A stretch of DNA of 64,000 nucleotides from Anthostomella pinea. Its lineage: Eukaryota > Ascomycota > Sordariomycetes > Xylariales > Xylariaceae. The stretch covers positions 2,346,846 to 2,410,845 of the forward strand of contig CAUWAG010000008.1 of NCBI GenBank assembly GCA_963556695.1, written 5' to 3'. This document shows, piece by piece, positions 44,004 to 55,115 of this stretch (positions within the stretch are counted from its first letter, which is position 1; every line of letters starts with the position of its first letter). The notes beneath the pieces were generated by a model, which was given only the letters and a program-made list of their open reading frames with translations, was not told the origin of the DNA and searched no databases. Both the position numbers and the translations under genes were made by a program.

Positions 44004-45627
44004 CTATGCTCTGAAGTCCTTGAGCCATCTTTCCACAGTGCGAAGCTCAAGATAAGTAGCCTCACGAATGAACTGCGGCTCTGCACTCACATCCACAAGT
44101 GTCCTCAGATCCCACACATGTCCAGCACCATTGATCAGGTGCTGCGGGTACGCATCGCTCCAGTAGCGCTGCGGTGCGAGATCAGAATGGTAGCATAGAT
44201 CTTTCCAAGGATCTGCCGTTCCATCGACGAACAAGAGGTTCTCTGCGGTGAAGTTGAAGTCGCCGTATGCGTTCCAGATATCGAGATCGGGGGTGGCCGG
44301 GATGGAGTTGTATTGGCCGGCCGGGAAGGCCTTGTTACACCATTCTTGGGTGTACTCTGCGTCGATGACGCGGGAGATTAGAGACTTCTTGCCGTATGGC
44401 TGGGCGGATTGGTATGCGCCGAATTCTGTGCACGTCGTGTACAGGTAGCTTCGGACGTAGTTGCTCGTGGTGTTTGCCCAGTGCGCCGTGTCCTGTGTGC
44501 CAAAACATTCTCCGCTATTATAGTCTCCGCTCGGACACAGCGGGAGGACGACGCGCTTTATGTACGCAGCGTAATTGCCCAGGTTCTTCCACACCTGGCC
44601 TTTGGTGTTTGCGGCGAGAGCGCTGTCGGCTTCTGTGTTGTTGGCCGGGGCGTTACCATCGGTCACGTTGCGGCAGAAGTCGAAGAAGTCGATGTGTCCT
44701 CGAGTGGGGTCCCAGTTGATTTCTTGCCAGGTGTACGTAGGGTATACGAACGGGCCTCCGATGGGGAACGCGATTGTCTGTGCGAAATCACGGATGTCTT
44801 TGAGCGCACCGAGGCCGAATAGCTCTTTCAGCTGCTGGATGGCGGCTGTGTTGTTTGATTTGACGAGATAATCCATGTTGTCGACGATGTCGTTGATGCT
44901 GGCGACACAATCCTGCGGTGCTAGGAGCTGGATGGGATCGTACCACTGCGGATACTCGAGTTGACCGTGAATGACACCACTGCTTGAGATGGCACCAGCA
45001 AAGGTGTCACCATACGTCTTCTTCGTGAAGGCCGACAGAGCACCAGGGTAACTACCACCGTACAGGATCCAAGGCATGGAGGGTGCGTTGATGTCCGTTA
45101 GACCTGGAAGTGTCACCTTGCGAGCAAATACGTCGAAGTCCGCAATGACTTGTTCCGTTGTCAAGTACAACAGCTCGTCGGTGGTGGAGCTGTTGAATGG
45201 GCAGCTCGTGCCGTAGTATCGGTTCTCTAGCACCACGCCGGCACCATTGAACTGCTCCATCAGATGCGTGATCAGACTGACGTCGAGATGAGTGTCGCCA
45301 TCAATGGGACCTTCCCCGGCCAGGTAGAGGAACACAGGCCCGCCGGCCTTGTAGTAGGACGTCTCCACGAAGTAGCGTTGCTTGAACTTTCCATTGGAGT
45401 GACGTGCGTAGCGTGAGCTCTGGGGAAAGTGATCAATCTACACAGGTCAGTAAGACTGCGCCGACAAGAGTCTGAACCGCGCACAGTACCGCTTGGTCAA
45501 AGTAGTAAGCGGTGTGGTTAGAGGCTGCTGTTGCGCGGGTTTTGAGGTTCCTGGCGGGATGCCTGGGCGACAGAGCGAAGGTGGAAGCAACATGGCAGGC
45601 CAGCCACGTCCAGAGTGAAAGCTTCAT
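44004..45627 (-). CDS. Secreted serine carboxypeptidase, family S28 (prolyl peptidase-like)
   Basis: Extracellular or vacuolar serine peptidase of the lysosomal Pro-X carboxypeptidase/DPP-II family, releasing residues at prolyl bonds, often at acid pH. Exons (minus strand): 45490-45627 and 44004-45437; 523 residues, usual for fungal S28. The first 20 residues (MKLSLWTWLACHVASTFALS) are a signal peptide, followed by a pro-like basic stretch. The catalytic triad is visible: nucleophile Ser in PWILYGGSYPGALSAF, Asp in LLFVDGTADPWK, His in NGAGHVWDLRTL. Other landmarks: DHFPQSS at the start of the mature part, GGPVFLYLAGEGPIDGD, VVLENRYYGTSCPF. Many sequons (NNTAAI, NVTDG, NTTSN). It is the last gene before the telomere, about 1.1 kb away. 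A heavily disrupted copy is at 47999-49610. Confidence 0.92.
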
Positions 45628-46690
45628 GATCTCAAATCGATATCGTGCTACAAAGGTAGTCGCCGAGTTGCAAAGAGGTGACACGGTGACACCACAGACG
45701 ACCTGGAGGCTCACAGCGAGTCACCGACGCGGTGCTGGTACCTTGCAGTCAACTTATAAGCTTTCCTTGGCCTAATCGCCATTCCAATTTCCGTTCCATG
45801 TCCATGTCTTCGGCTGCGGGGATCCAGATGGGGATGGAGCTATCGTGACATCGCCATTGGTGGCGTGTCTTTATTAGGAAGGTGGTACTCGAGAGGAACA
45901 CAAGATCGGACCAATTGAAACCGCAGCACCTTTCGTCTCAATGGTGTCGCCCTAGGCGTTATTACCAAATCGACTCTACTAGAGTCGATTTGCGCACGGA
46001 CCTGCACGCGGCGCACGTGGGCGCGTGCACGGTGACCAGAGGGGTAGAATAGATTTGAAGACGAGGGGGTAGAGTCGATTTGGTTCCCGGGCGAAAATAC
46101 GGTCGGCGTTGACGGGTATATGGAGAAGGCGAGACGGCGAATCCGGCCGTACTGTCTGCATGTCGCTGCGACCGCTGGAAGGCCACTTTCTCTGCGAGTT
46201 GGGGTTAGTGGGAAGTTTGGGGTTAGGGTGGGAAGCAGGCGGGATGCCGGGCGGGCGGGGCCCGGGCTCGACAAGGGGTCAGACGCCAGGTAAATCATAG
46301 ACACGACTCGTTGTCTGTTTTCTTTTTTTTATCTCTTCTCTTCCCACGTATACAACGACTTCGCTATGACTCCGTTTATCTATGTCTTACAATGGAAGAT
46401 CGTCATCTGTTTAGAATGTCACTATGCATGTGTAGCAAACGAGGTCAAGATACATCTGAAAGCTGTAGGCCACGCGTCGCGAACAGCGCGACAGCGGCGC
46501 AAAATCGTACAAGAAGTTCAGCAGATTCCCGGTATCTTCTCCAGCCAGGCGTAACTGCAAGCCGGCCTCGACCTCCCGCCACCCGAGTGGGCTGCCAACC
46601 CGCATCTGCAGCCGCTAGAGAGAGACGGGCTGGCATGTAGGCAGTGCCCATACATCAGCCGGCAGGTTCAAAAGATACAAGACCCTAGGG
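45628..46690. other. Subtelomeric, gene-free stretch next to the telomere
   Basis: About 1 kb. It includes a 25-base hairpin (45967-45991), repeats of the AGAGTCGATTT motif (also near 46073), a telomere-like G-rich stretch at 46196-46268 (GGGGTTAGTGGG, GGGGTTAGGGTGGG, CCGGGCGGGCGGGG) and ends in GACCCTAGGG just before the telomere array. No telomere-linked helicase or other subtelomeric gene family seen. Confidence 0.7.
45967..45991. repeat. 25-base palindromic hairpin
   Basis: AAATCGACTCT, a 3-base centre ACT, then AGAGTCGATTT: a perfect 11-base inverted repeat. The half-site TAGAGTCGATTTGG occurs again at about 46070-46083. Its inverted copy is at 47648-47672. Confidence 0.85.
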
Positions 46691-46960
46691 TTAGGGTTAG
46701 GGTTAGGGTTAGGGTTAGGGTTAGGGTTAGGGTTAGGGTTAGGGTTAGGGTTAGGGTTAGGGTTAGGGTTAGGGTTAGGGTTAGGGTTAGGGTTAGGGTT
46801 AGGGTTAGGGTTAGGGTTAGGGTTAGGGTTAGGGTTAGGGTTAGGGTTAGGGTTAGGGTTAGGGTTAGGGTTAGGGTTAGGGTTAGGGTTAGGGTTAGGG
46901 TTAGGGTAACCCTAACCCTAACCCTAACCCTAACCCTAACCCTAACCCTAACCCTAACCC
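46691..46960. repeat. Head-to-head telomere repeats
   Basis: Thirty-six perfect TTAGGG units (46691-46906) followed with no spacer by nine perfect TAACCC units (46907-46960). Both sides are bordered by the same subtelomeric sequence (GACCCTAGGG on the left, its complement CCCTAGGGTC on the right). This is a telomere joined to an inverted copy of itself. Confidence 0.98.
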
Positions 46961-47998
46961 TAGGGTCTTGTATCTTTTTAACCTGCCGGCTGATGTATGG
47001 GCACTGCCTACATGCCAGCCCGTCTCTAGCGGCTGCAGATGCGGGTTGGCAGCCCACTCGGGTGGCGGGAGGTCGAGGCCGGCTTGCAGTTACGCCTGGC
47101 TGGAGAAAATACCGGGATCTGGTTAATTTTGTAGCTATTTTGCGCCGCTGTCGCGCTGTTCGCGACGCGTGGCCTACAGCTTTCAGATGTATCTTGACCT
47201 CTGTTTGCTACACATGCATAGTGACATTCTAAAAGATGGACGATCCTTCCATTTAAGACATAGATAAACGGAGTCATAGCGAAGTCGTTGTATACGTGGG
47301 AAGAGAAGAGATAAAAAAAGAAAACAGACAACGAGTCGTGTCTATGATTTACCTGGCGTCTTACCCCTTGTCGAGCCCGGGCCCCGCCCGCCCGGCATCC
47401 CGCCTGCTTCCCACCCTAACCCCAAACTTCCCACTAACCCCAACTCGCAGAGAAAGTGGCCTTCCAGCGGTCGCAGCGACATGCAGACAGTAGGCCGGAT
47501 TCGCCGTCTCGCCTTCTCCATATACCCGTCAACGCCGACCGTATTTTCGCCCGGAACCAAATCGACTCTACCCCCTCGTCTTCAAATCTATTTACCCCTC
47601 TGGTCACCGTGCACGCGCCCACGTGCGCCGCGTGCAGGTCCGTGCGCAAATCGACTCTAGTAGAGTCGATTTGGTAATAACGCCTAGGGCGACACCATTG
47701 AGACGAAAGGTGCTGCGGTTTCAATTGGTCCGATCTTGGTTCCTCTCTATACCACCTTCCTAAAAAGACACTACCAATGGCGATGTCACGATCACCCATC
47801 CCCATCTGGATCCCCAGCCGAAGACATGGACATGGAACGGAAATTGGAATGGCGATTAGGCCAAGGAAGCTATAAGTTGACTGCAAGGTACCAGCACCGC
47901 GTCGGTGACTCGCTGTGAGCCTCCAGGTCGTCTGTGGTGTCACCGTGACCTCTTTGCAACTCGGCGACTACCTTTGTAGCACGATATCGATTTGAATC
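46961..47998. other. Inverted copy of the subtelomeric spacer, error-rich
   Basis: Same content as 45628-46690 but with frequent 1-4 base indels and mismatches, starting within 20 bases of the telomere repeat (CTTTTTAACC for CTTTTGAACC). No gene. Confidence 0.8.
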
Positions 47999-49610
47999 AT
48001 GAAGCTTTCACTCTGGACGTGGCTGGCCTGCCATGTTGCTTCCACCTTCGCTCTGTCGCCCAGGCATCCCGCCAGGAACCTCAAAACCCGCGCAACAGCA
48101 GCCTCTAACCACACCGCTTACTACTTTGACCAAGCGGTACTGTGCGCGGTTCAGACTCTTGTCGGCGCAGTCTTACTGACCTGTGTAGATTGATCACTTT
48201 CCCCAGAGCTCACGCTACGCACGTCACTCCAATGGAAAGTTCAAGCAACGCTACTTCGTGGAGACGTCCTACTACAAGGCCGGCGGGCCTGTGTTCCTCT
48301 ACCTGGCCGGGGAAGGTCCCATTGATGGCGACACTCATCTCGACGTCAGTCTGATCACGCATCTATGGAGCAGTTCAATGGTGCCGGCGTGGTGCTAGAG
48401 AACCGATACTACGGCACGACCTCCCATCCAGATCCACCCCACCGACGAGCTGTTCTTTACAACGGAACAAGTCATTGCGGACTTCGACGTATTTGCTCGC
48501 AAGGTGACACTTCCAGGTCTAACGGACATCAACGCACCCTCCATGCCTTGGATCCTGTACGGTGGTAGTTACCCTGGTGCTCTGTCGGCCTTCACGAAGA
48601 AGACGTATGGTGACACCTTTGCTGGTGCCATCTAAGAAGTGCTATTCACGGTCAACTCGAGTATCCGCAGTGGTACGATCCCATCAGCTCTAGCACGGAG
48701 GATTGTGTCGCCAGCATCAACGACATCGTCGACAACATGGATTATCTCGTCAAATCAAACAACACAGCCGCCATCCAGCAGCTGAAAGAGCTATTCGGCC
48801 TCGGTGCGCTCAAAGACATCCGTGATTTCGCACAGACAGTCGCGTTCCCCATCGGAGGCCCGTTGTATACCCTACGTACACCTGGCAAGAAATCAACTGG
48901 GACCCCACTCGAGGACACATCGACTTCTTCGACTTCTGCCGCAACGTGACCGATGGTAACGCCCCGGCCAACAACACAGAAGCCGACAGCGCTCTCGCCG
49001 CAAACACCAAAGGCCAGGTGTGGAAGAACCTGGGCAATTACGCTGCGTACATAAAGCGCGTCGTCCTCCCGCTGTGTCCGAGCGGAGACTATAATAGCGG
49101 AGAATGTTTTGGCACACAGGACACGGCGCACTGGGCAAACACCACGAGCAACTACGTCCGAAGCTACCTGTACACGACGTGCACAGAATTCGGCGCATAC
49201 CAATCCGCCCAGCCATACGGCAAGAAGTCTCTAATCTCCCGCGTCATCGACGCAGAGTACACCCAAGAATGGTGTAACAAGGCCTTCCCGGCCGGCCAAT
49301 ACAACTCCATCCCGGCCACCCCCGATCTCGATATCTGGAACGCATACGGCGACTTCAACTTCACCGCAGAGAACCTCTTGTTCGTCGATGGAACGGCAGA
49401 TCCTTGGAAAGATCTATGCTACCATTCTGATCTCGCACCGCAGCGCTACTGGAGCGATGCGTACCCGCAGCACCTGATCAATGGTGCTGGACATGTGTGG
49501 GATCTGAGGACACTTGTGGGGATGTGAGTGCAGAGCCGCAGTTCATTCGTGAGGCTACTTATCTTGAGCTTCGCACTGTGGAAAGATGGCTCAAGGACTT
49601 CAGAGCATAG
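47999..49610 (+). pseudogene. Disrupted inverted copy of the S28 peptidase gene
   Basis: Copy of 44004-45627. The first exon (MKLSLWTWLACHVA) and its intron are preserved. Exon 2 is broken by clustered differences at about 48361 (HLMEQF changed by a 2-base loss), 48415-48465 (GTSCPF region), 48628-48650 (a TAA follows GAI), 48690-48700, and 48860. From about 48950 to 49527 the frame is again the intact one (NVTDGNAPANNTEADSA, FVDGTADPWK, NGAGHVWDLRTLV). A small insertion after LRTLV at 49518 (TGGGGATGTGAG for TGGATGTGAG) ends it early. The mix of indels and transversions looks like uncorrected long-read error, not RIP. Confidence 0.85.
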
Positions 49611-50235
49611 ATGCGAAGTAAAAGTCGTGGTGATTGCTCCAGGCAACCCTCGGTTATGCCTCGAGCTCGACGGTTATAATGGAACTGTAAGAGAAGCTCA
49701 AGAGTGTACCGTATGCTATGCTTAGGTGTGCTTCTTGATGTCAAAAGCACAGTGTTAAGGCTTGCCATAGAGCTCGGGCACCTGGCTCTTTTGTCTGCCA
49801 GCTCAATACAGCCGGTGCAGCTAATAGAGCACCACTTCACACCAAACAATAGAATTGGCGGTAGAACAATGCTCTTACGCTGCAAATCTTAATATTCCTT
49901 CTTATCTGCTTTTCCGCTTTTTGATTCTTGTTTTCATTACTTGGCTCTACTAGGTATGAACTTGTCACTGTCAGACAGTATCATGCGACCCATGCGACGA
50001 GGTCGACGAACCCTTTCAGCCTACTATCTTGGTCCTGGGCACAACATTCATATGCGCGCAGTCCGCCCAGGAAGCCCCACTCTACGGGCTGTCTCACAGC
50101 ATCACCACCTACAGCGGGGCCGGCTCTACGATATCGCTGCGGCGATTGATTCACGGCGTGCGTTGTACGGCCGATGGGACGCCTCGCATCACGTGACGTA
50201 CGCGGTCTCTCTACGAACTGCAGCATCTGGGGCCG

Positions 50236-50685
50236 TTGGTCTCCAAGGGATTCCCTTACTGCTTGAAAGCTCTGTCGCGGGCTGCATTGGGCAGCTTGGC
50301 GCTCAGGCCGTCACCATTTCGTCGCTCGACGCTGAAAGTCGTGAGGACAGAACCAACCAAAGAAGAAAGTGACGGTCTTCCCAAGGGCTACATGGCAAGG
50401 ACGAGCTCGATGAGAGAGGTTGAGCTTTTATTTGAGGTTGCACGGAAAGAGAACTATTTTGAATGGAGCGATTCTACCGGAAAACGCATCGCGGTGGAGG
50501 AAGAAGAAGACGGACGACATATGCTAGTCGTCACAGCGACTCTGCCACGGCAGATCGTCGATGCCCTTGTTGGCGGCTGGTGCTTGCGGCTATGGCGCGA
50601 CCGCACAGAGTCAACTCACGGCTCCGGAAGGTGGGGATGCCGTAAGCCGGCCCCGCCCCCTTCGGCAATACCAGGCAGGTACTAA
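50236..50685 (+). CDS. Inverted copy of the 149-residue hypothetical protein
   Basis: Identical in sequence to the frame at 42929-43378 (minus). Counted only because it is present in the assembly; see the palindrome entry. Confidence 0.4.
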   Translation: MVSKGFPYCLKALSRAALGSLALRPSPFRRSTLKVVRTEPTKEESDGLPKGYMARTSSMREVELLFEVARKENYFEWSDSTGKRIAVEEEEDGRHMLVVTATLPRQIVDALVGGWCLRLWRDRTESTHGSGRWGCRKPAPPPSAIPGRY

Positions 50686-51085
50686 TTTGATTAAAGCAAC
50701 CACGAATGTATGTAAGTCGCGCGAGGTGCTGCCGAGATTTCGGTGATCGGGTTGAGTCAGATGGAACAGGCTCATGCAGTTCGAGTGGATGTCGGATTAA
50801 TCACCCTCATGTTTGACTTTCCAATGCTGCTCTACGACTTGCCTGCGGTGCTTGATAGACGGTCGTCGGGTTCACGCACATGGGCTGACTGAGTGCAACC
50901 AGTTCAGTAACTCCATCCTGTTGTGTTGCATATGGTCCGTCTCGCTTTTGATTGTGCTTCTCGGAGTTATTCTTGGCAATTGGAGTGATCTTAGGTGCTA
51001 CTCAAGTCTCGATGGCAGGGCACGTCCACGCGTCGCCAAGATATTCTGGTTGACTTGCAGAACGCCAGTAACCTGAGTCACATCC

Positions 51086-51533
51086 TTACTTAACCTTGCT
51101 CTCCGGAGCCATAATAATCCAGATTATGAGAGCATCTCGGAAGTAACTTGCGTACAAGTCTGGCGAGAGCTCCCTGAGTGCAGACTCGGTTTCGTTGATG
51201 TCCCGTTCACTTCCTCCGTCCATGGGGAATACCATCCAGCTGACATTCTCCTCATTCTGTGAGCTATCTGCCGGTACAGTGGTCTTGGCTGCTGTAGTGA
51301 TATTGGTCATGTTCGATTGTTTGGGGCTGATAGAAGCAGGCGCTTGTTCGTCCCCCTTCCGCTCAAGTCTGTGGAGCTCTGCTGCCAGTGGGCTGTCGTC
51401 CTGTTGGGCTCGGTAGGGCTTTAGCACCCCCTAAGACAGGTGTGGTGGCCATGTCTGGAAGCTCAAAAGCAGTGGCTACGATGATTAAGAGAATGTAAGT
51501 TAGACCAACGAGGGAGAGAATTGGGGGTTTCAT
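51086..51533 (-). CDS. Inverted copy of the small secreted-protein candidate
   Basis: Mirror of 42081-42528, with the same signal peptide and the same possible 50-base intron. Confidence 0.35.
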
Positions 51534-52768
51534 GTTCAAATGCTAGAAGGGGCATCAACGCGCGAAAAAGTGCGCCAGTCTGAAGAGGGGTGAGCTGGGG
51601 TCTAGGAAATCTGCACTATGTAGAAGAGGCTCACGTAAAAGCTCTCGATGAACTCTTCTTACCACTTCGTCATTGCTGCAACCTCACTCGACCTAGCAAT
51701 GACGCGCAGTCAGGGGAAGACGTGCACCTCTCATCATCTGCCTCGTGGGAATCAATCCTCGTGGTGATAGTGTGGTCTCGTTTGGAATCCTTTCACCTGT
51801 CAATACAATCAGCTCAAGATAGAACGGAGTAGGTCTTGAGCAAGGTGACTGTTGTCGTTGGTTGGCACAAGCTAAGGATGACGGTTCCATATAGGAGTTC
51901 ATAGTACCAACATGAGCGTACCTTAATCACATGACTCTACACTCTTTCACTAACCTGGACGATGTGTACCTAACTCAACGCCAGTGCGTGGTTGGGTGAA
52001 AATTAGCCAGCGGATAGTACAACAGCAAACGTAGGGGCTCAATGATCTCATTGCAGATTCCACCTTGACGCGATGGAATCAATGTTGCATCCAACGCGCG
52101 CAGTCCTGATACAGCCCCATGGCGCCCCTGAAATGTTATCACCAGCATCCAACTCGTCCGATGGTTCAAGCAATGAGACTTCTTACCGATCCGTCATGGG
52201 TCAGCCGATCAGCCGGCCTCAGTCCGGCCATGTATACGGGAACGGCACGACGTAGTAGGCATGATGCTGAAGATGGCAGAAAGTGACTTTGTCGTGCTCG
52301 GCCTAGGTCGCATCGGGATTATCTGTATTTAACTATCCTTAGCCTACCAATGTGTTCATGTTCCACCCTTATGGTGTTGGTCGTGTCGGTCGGCTCAGCA
52401 GCACCATAGTCAGTTCCGTCCAAGCGGCGTAGCAACACTCCTCGATCCAAGCGGCATAGTTAATCCAAGCAACGTAGCAAAAGTTCATCCAAGCGGCGTA
52501 GCAACAGTTCTATTACGGGAAAAGGATCATTGGACGTTTTCGATGACAGATAACCTCTACTTCGTGGGTGATGGTGGAATACAGTGACGTGGGAGGAGTG
52601 CAGGGCAGTCCTGACAGAGTACTCACTTCCGGAGTTTGGCCTACTATGTAGTCCAGTATTCGGTGCGGCTTTGATGTTCACTCGATCCAACAACTCTGTA
52701 TTGGGTTTGCAATAATCTCCAATTCTTTCAAGTATTCTGCTCCTCCCCGATCTGTATCAGAATCAAAC

Positions 52769-54838
52769 TTGTCAGAGAAACTCTCACGTCCCCGGGAGAC
52801 CGTGTTTGCAAGATCTGTTCTATTTGTCTTGTTCGCCTGGTTGAGCATTGCTTCACGCAGTTCAACGGGTAGTCCAGCTGGAGAAATGGCTCTTTGGACA
52901 GTGGCCAACGACAAACCACAGGCCGAGAAAGACAACTGCACAAATTTCCCGACATGGTACGCACAGTATCCCACAGAGAATGCAGACGTCGGAGACCCAG
53001 AAACATACGAAACCAAAACTGGCCCTCGCAAAGTCCCATTTCGACTGGCTGATGAATCCCGCAAACCAACAAACGAAACCAATCTACTGACTACGGATGG
53101 GTCAACGTCGCTGTCATGTTCGACCCAGACTCCAGGTGGCATTTTGTGTCGACAATCCCACGAGGGCCGAGAGCGAAGGTCATGGCTGCCTCGTTTCCAT
53201 CTGTGCCCAAGTGGTACGCGCAGGCTAAGGGCAAGGGGAACATCAGCCACATCAGCTTCCATGCCCAGGACGGAGTCTTCTTCAACTATGAGACCTCGGA
53301 AAAAGCCCGTACTGTGTCAAATAAAACCGAGACGACATACTCTCAGGGCTGTGTCATTGCTACGTATGGCACAAAGACGCATGGCGGCAAGATCGCATAC
53401 GGGCCTGGCGTGATCTCGACTTGTCGGGGAGGCAAGGATAAACCATCATGCCAAGCTATCGCCGGTGGACTGGGCGTTGCTTTTGCACCGGTCGCGGCCG
53501 GTCATGAGCAAGCGAGTGCAGATGAGGTCACCAGCGAGCAGTATCCTCTCTACCACAAACAAGGTCGCGTCGATTCCGAACTGCGGGACTTGCTATGTGA
53601 GTGGCAAACCCAGAATGGTGGAAACACGATTCAGCCTCAGCAACTCGCTATCCGTGGCATAATGATTACTCCTATCAAACGCAACAATTCGGTCTGCGGA
53701 ACAGAGCTCAAAGGCCCAACTCCCGTCTCGACATTCTCATACACGGGCACGGTCGAGGACGTATCCCTCAACTATACTGTATCAGTCCTGACCACTCCGC
53801 AACGCAGCTTGGTTCCAGAGATTACCAACGTTCCCACAGCTACCCCGGTATGCTACGTGCACGACTCGGATCCATTCCACGGAGACAGCAATCGATACTG
53901 CGCGTGCGACAATTACAAAACCTTGCCATTTCTCACCAGCTTCACCTTCTCGACACAGGCCGCCGAGAGCCAGAGCTGTGACTACACAACTTTGCCCCCT
54001 AGGGATGCCAATCGAGACAGCATCCCATCACTTACATCTGCAACACCAACGATCACGCTGGGCCCCAACCTGCAGGGAAGGGATCTCACCATAACGAAAG
54101 ACTTCGGCCCGCCAATTACAACTACACCCAATTGTCAAGTTTGCACTCCGGTTGGCGCATACGGCTACGATGCTTCATGCTACAGCCTACAAGGCTGCGT
54201 GGTACCAACTGCGGCCGTCACGCTCCAAGCGGGCTCGTCACCAGTCCACGTTGGAACCGTGACTGGCACAGCGCTGTATACAGGTGTTTCCAACGCACTC
54301 GAGACGCTGTGTCCGACTCAGGCCCAGAATTGTACCGTCGATACTGCCCAAATAGGCAGTGTGACCTACATTGAGGATAACACACTCTTCGGAGATGGTA
54401 CGTTGGGGATAAGGGTGGGTAGCAGCCATTGGAAGGAGACGTCCCTTCGCACCGCGATGATCGAGACTGTAGCCACAGCAATACAGAATGCAGCTGTCGG
54501 CACCAATTGCTACCAGAAAAAATACTATGCGCTTACAAAGAAGGGCTCGGGACCATGGGGGTGGCTCCCCAACTTCTTACGGCGGGACCATCCGGTTTCC
54601 TATTCTCATGAACTCACATTATGTGATACTGTCGGTAAGATCATACTTTGGACTTACCATGATCTTTGGACGAGGCTGCTGACATTCGCAAACTTTAGGC
54701 TTCGCTGGCCCCCAGTACTACAATCCTTGGGGGAGGATGGCTCCCGAACCCGGCGAAACAGCCTGGATGGATGTTCAACTCGAGTTCAAGGAGGGCGCCG
54801 GTAGCCAGCATCACCATCAGATCAAGCAAATCTCCTAG
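52769..54838 (+). CDS. Inverted copy of the secreted Cys-rich protein gene
   Basis: Mirror of 38776-40845, with the same 562-residue main frame (from 53116), the same frame problem near 53095 and the same 3' intron (54635-54698) leading to the stop at 54836-54838. Because the frame break is present in both arms, it is either real or predates the duplication of the sequence. Confidence 0.55.
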
Positions 54839-55115
54839 GCTTAAGCACGGATCACCGGATTATCGGAAGAAAATATTTATGTTCGGAACAAAAGTTTAGC
54901 CGGCCGAAGGCCGGAACACCCGACCTTCAAAGCTTAAAAAATTCTGTCAACATACCACTACACTATGAGTGCCCAGGAATAAAAGATAATTGCTTAATCA
55001 GGATCAAAATTAAGAAAACCTTATTTGGCTTGCAAACATCGTGAAAACCTCGATTTGATCAAATCAAGCCAAATCAAGCCATCAAATCAATCAAACCGGC
55101 TTGATCTGATGGTGA
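54811..55115. repeat. Inverted copy of the 0.3-kb inverted-repeat segment
   Basis: Mirror of 38499-38803 with the same 17-bp ends at 54811-54827 and 55099-55115. Confidence 0.5.

Larger units (their letters stand above)
29626..46906 (+). repeat. Left arm of a 17-kb palindrome ending in a telomere
   Basis: Everything from about 29626 to 46906 recurs in reverse complement from 46907 to the window end. Left and right coordinates add up to between 93,612 and 93,626, drifting because of small indels. The left arm's genes (MIM1, OXA1, URC4, S28 peptidase) have intact frames, so this is the reliable copy. The outer limit is set by the window end, not by the repeat. Confidence 0.95.

Noticed and set aside
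44409..44822. Plus-strand frames opposite the S28 gene
   Set aside because: Antisense shadows; the minus-strand gene explains the region.
46691..46960. CRISPR-like array
   Set aside because: Six-base telomere units without spacers in a eukaryotic genome; not CRISPR.
46668..47057. A 129-residue open frame made of repeated Leu-Thr
   Set aside because: It is simply the telomere repeat translated, not a gene.
47999..49610. S28 copy as an old, diverged paralogue
   Set aside because: Its second half is virtually identical to the left copy while the first half has clustered indels; that is not the even divergence of an old paralogue.
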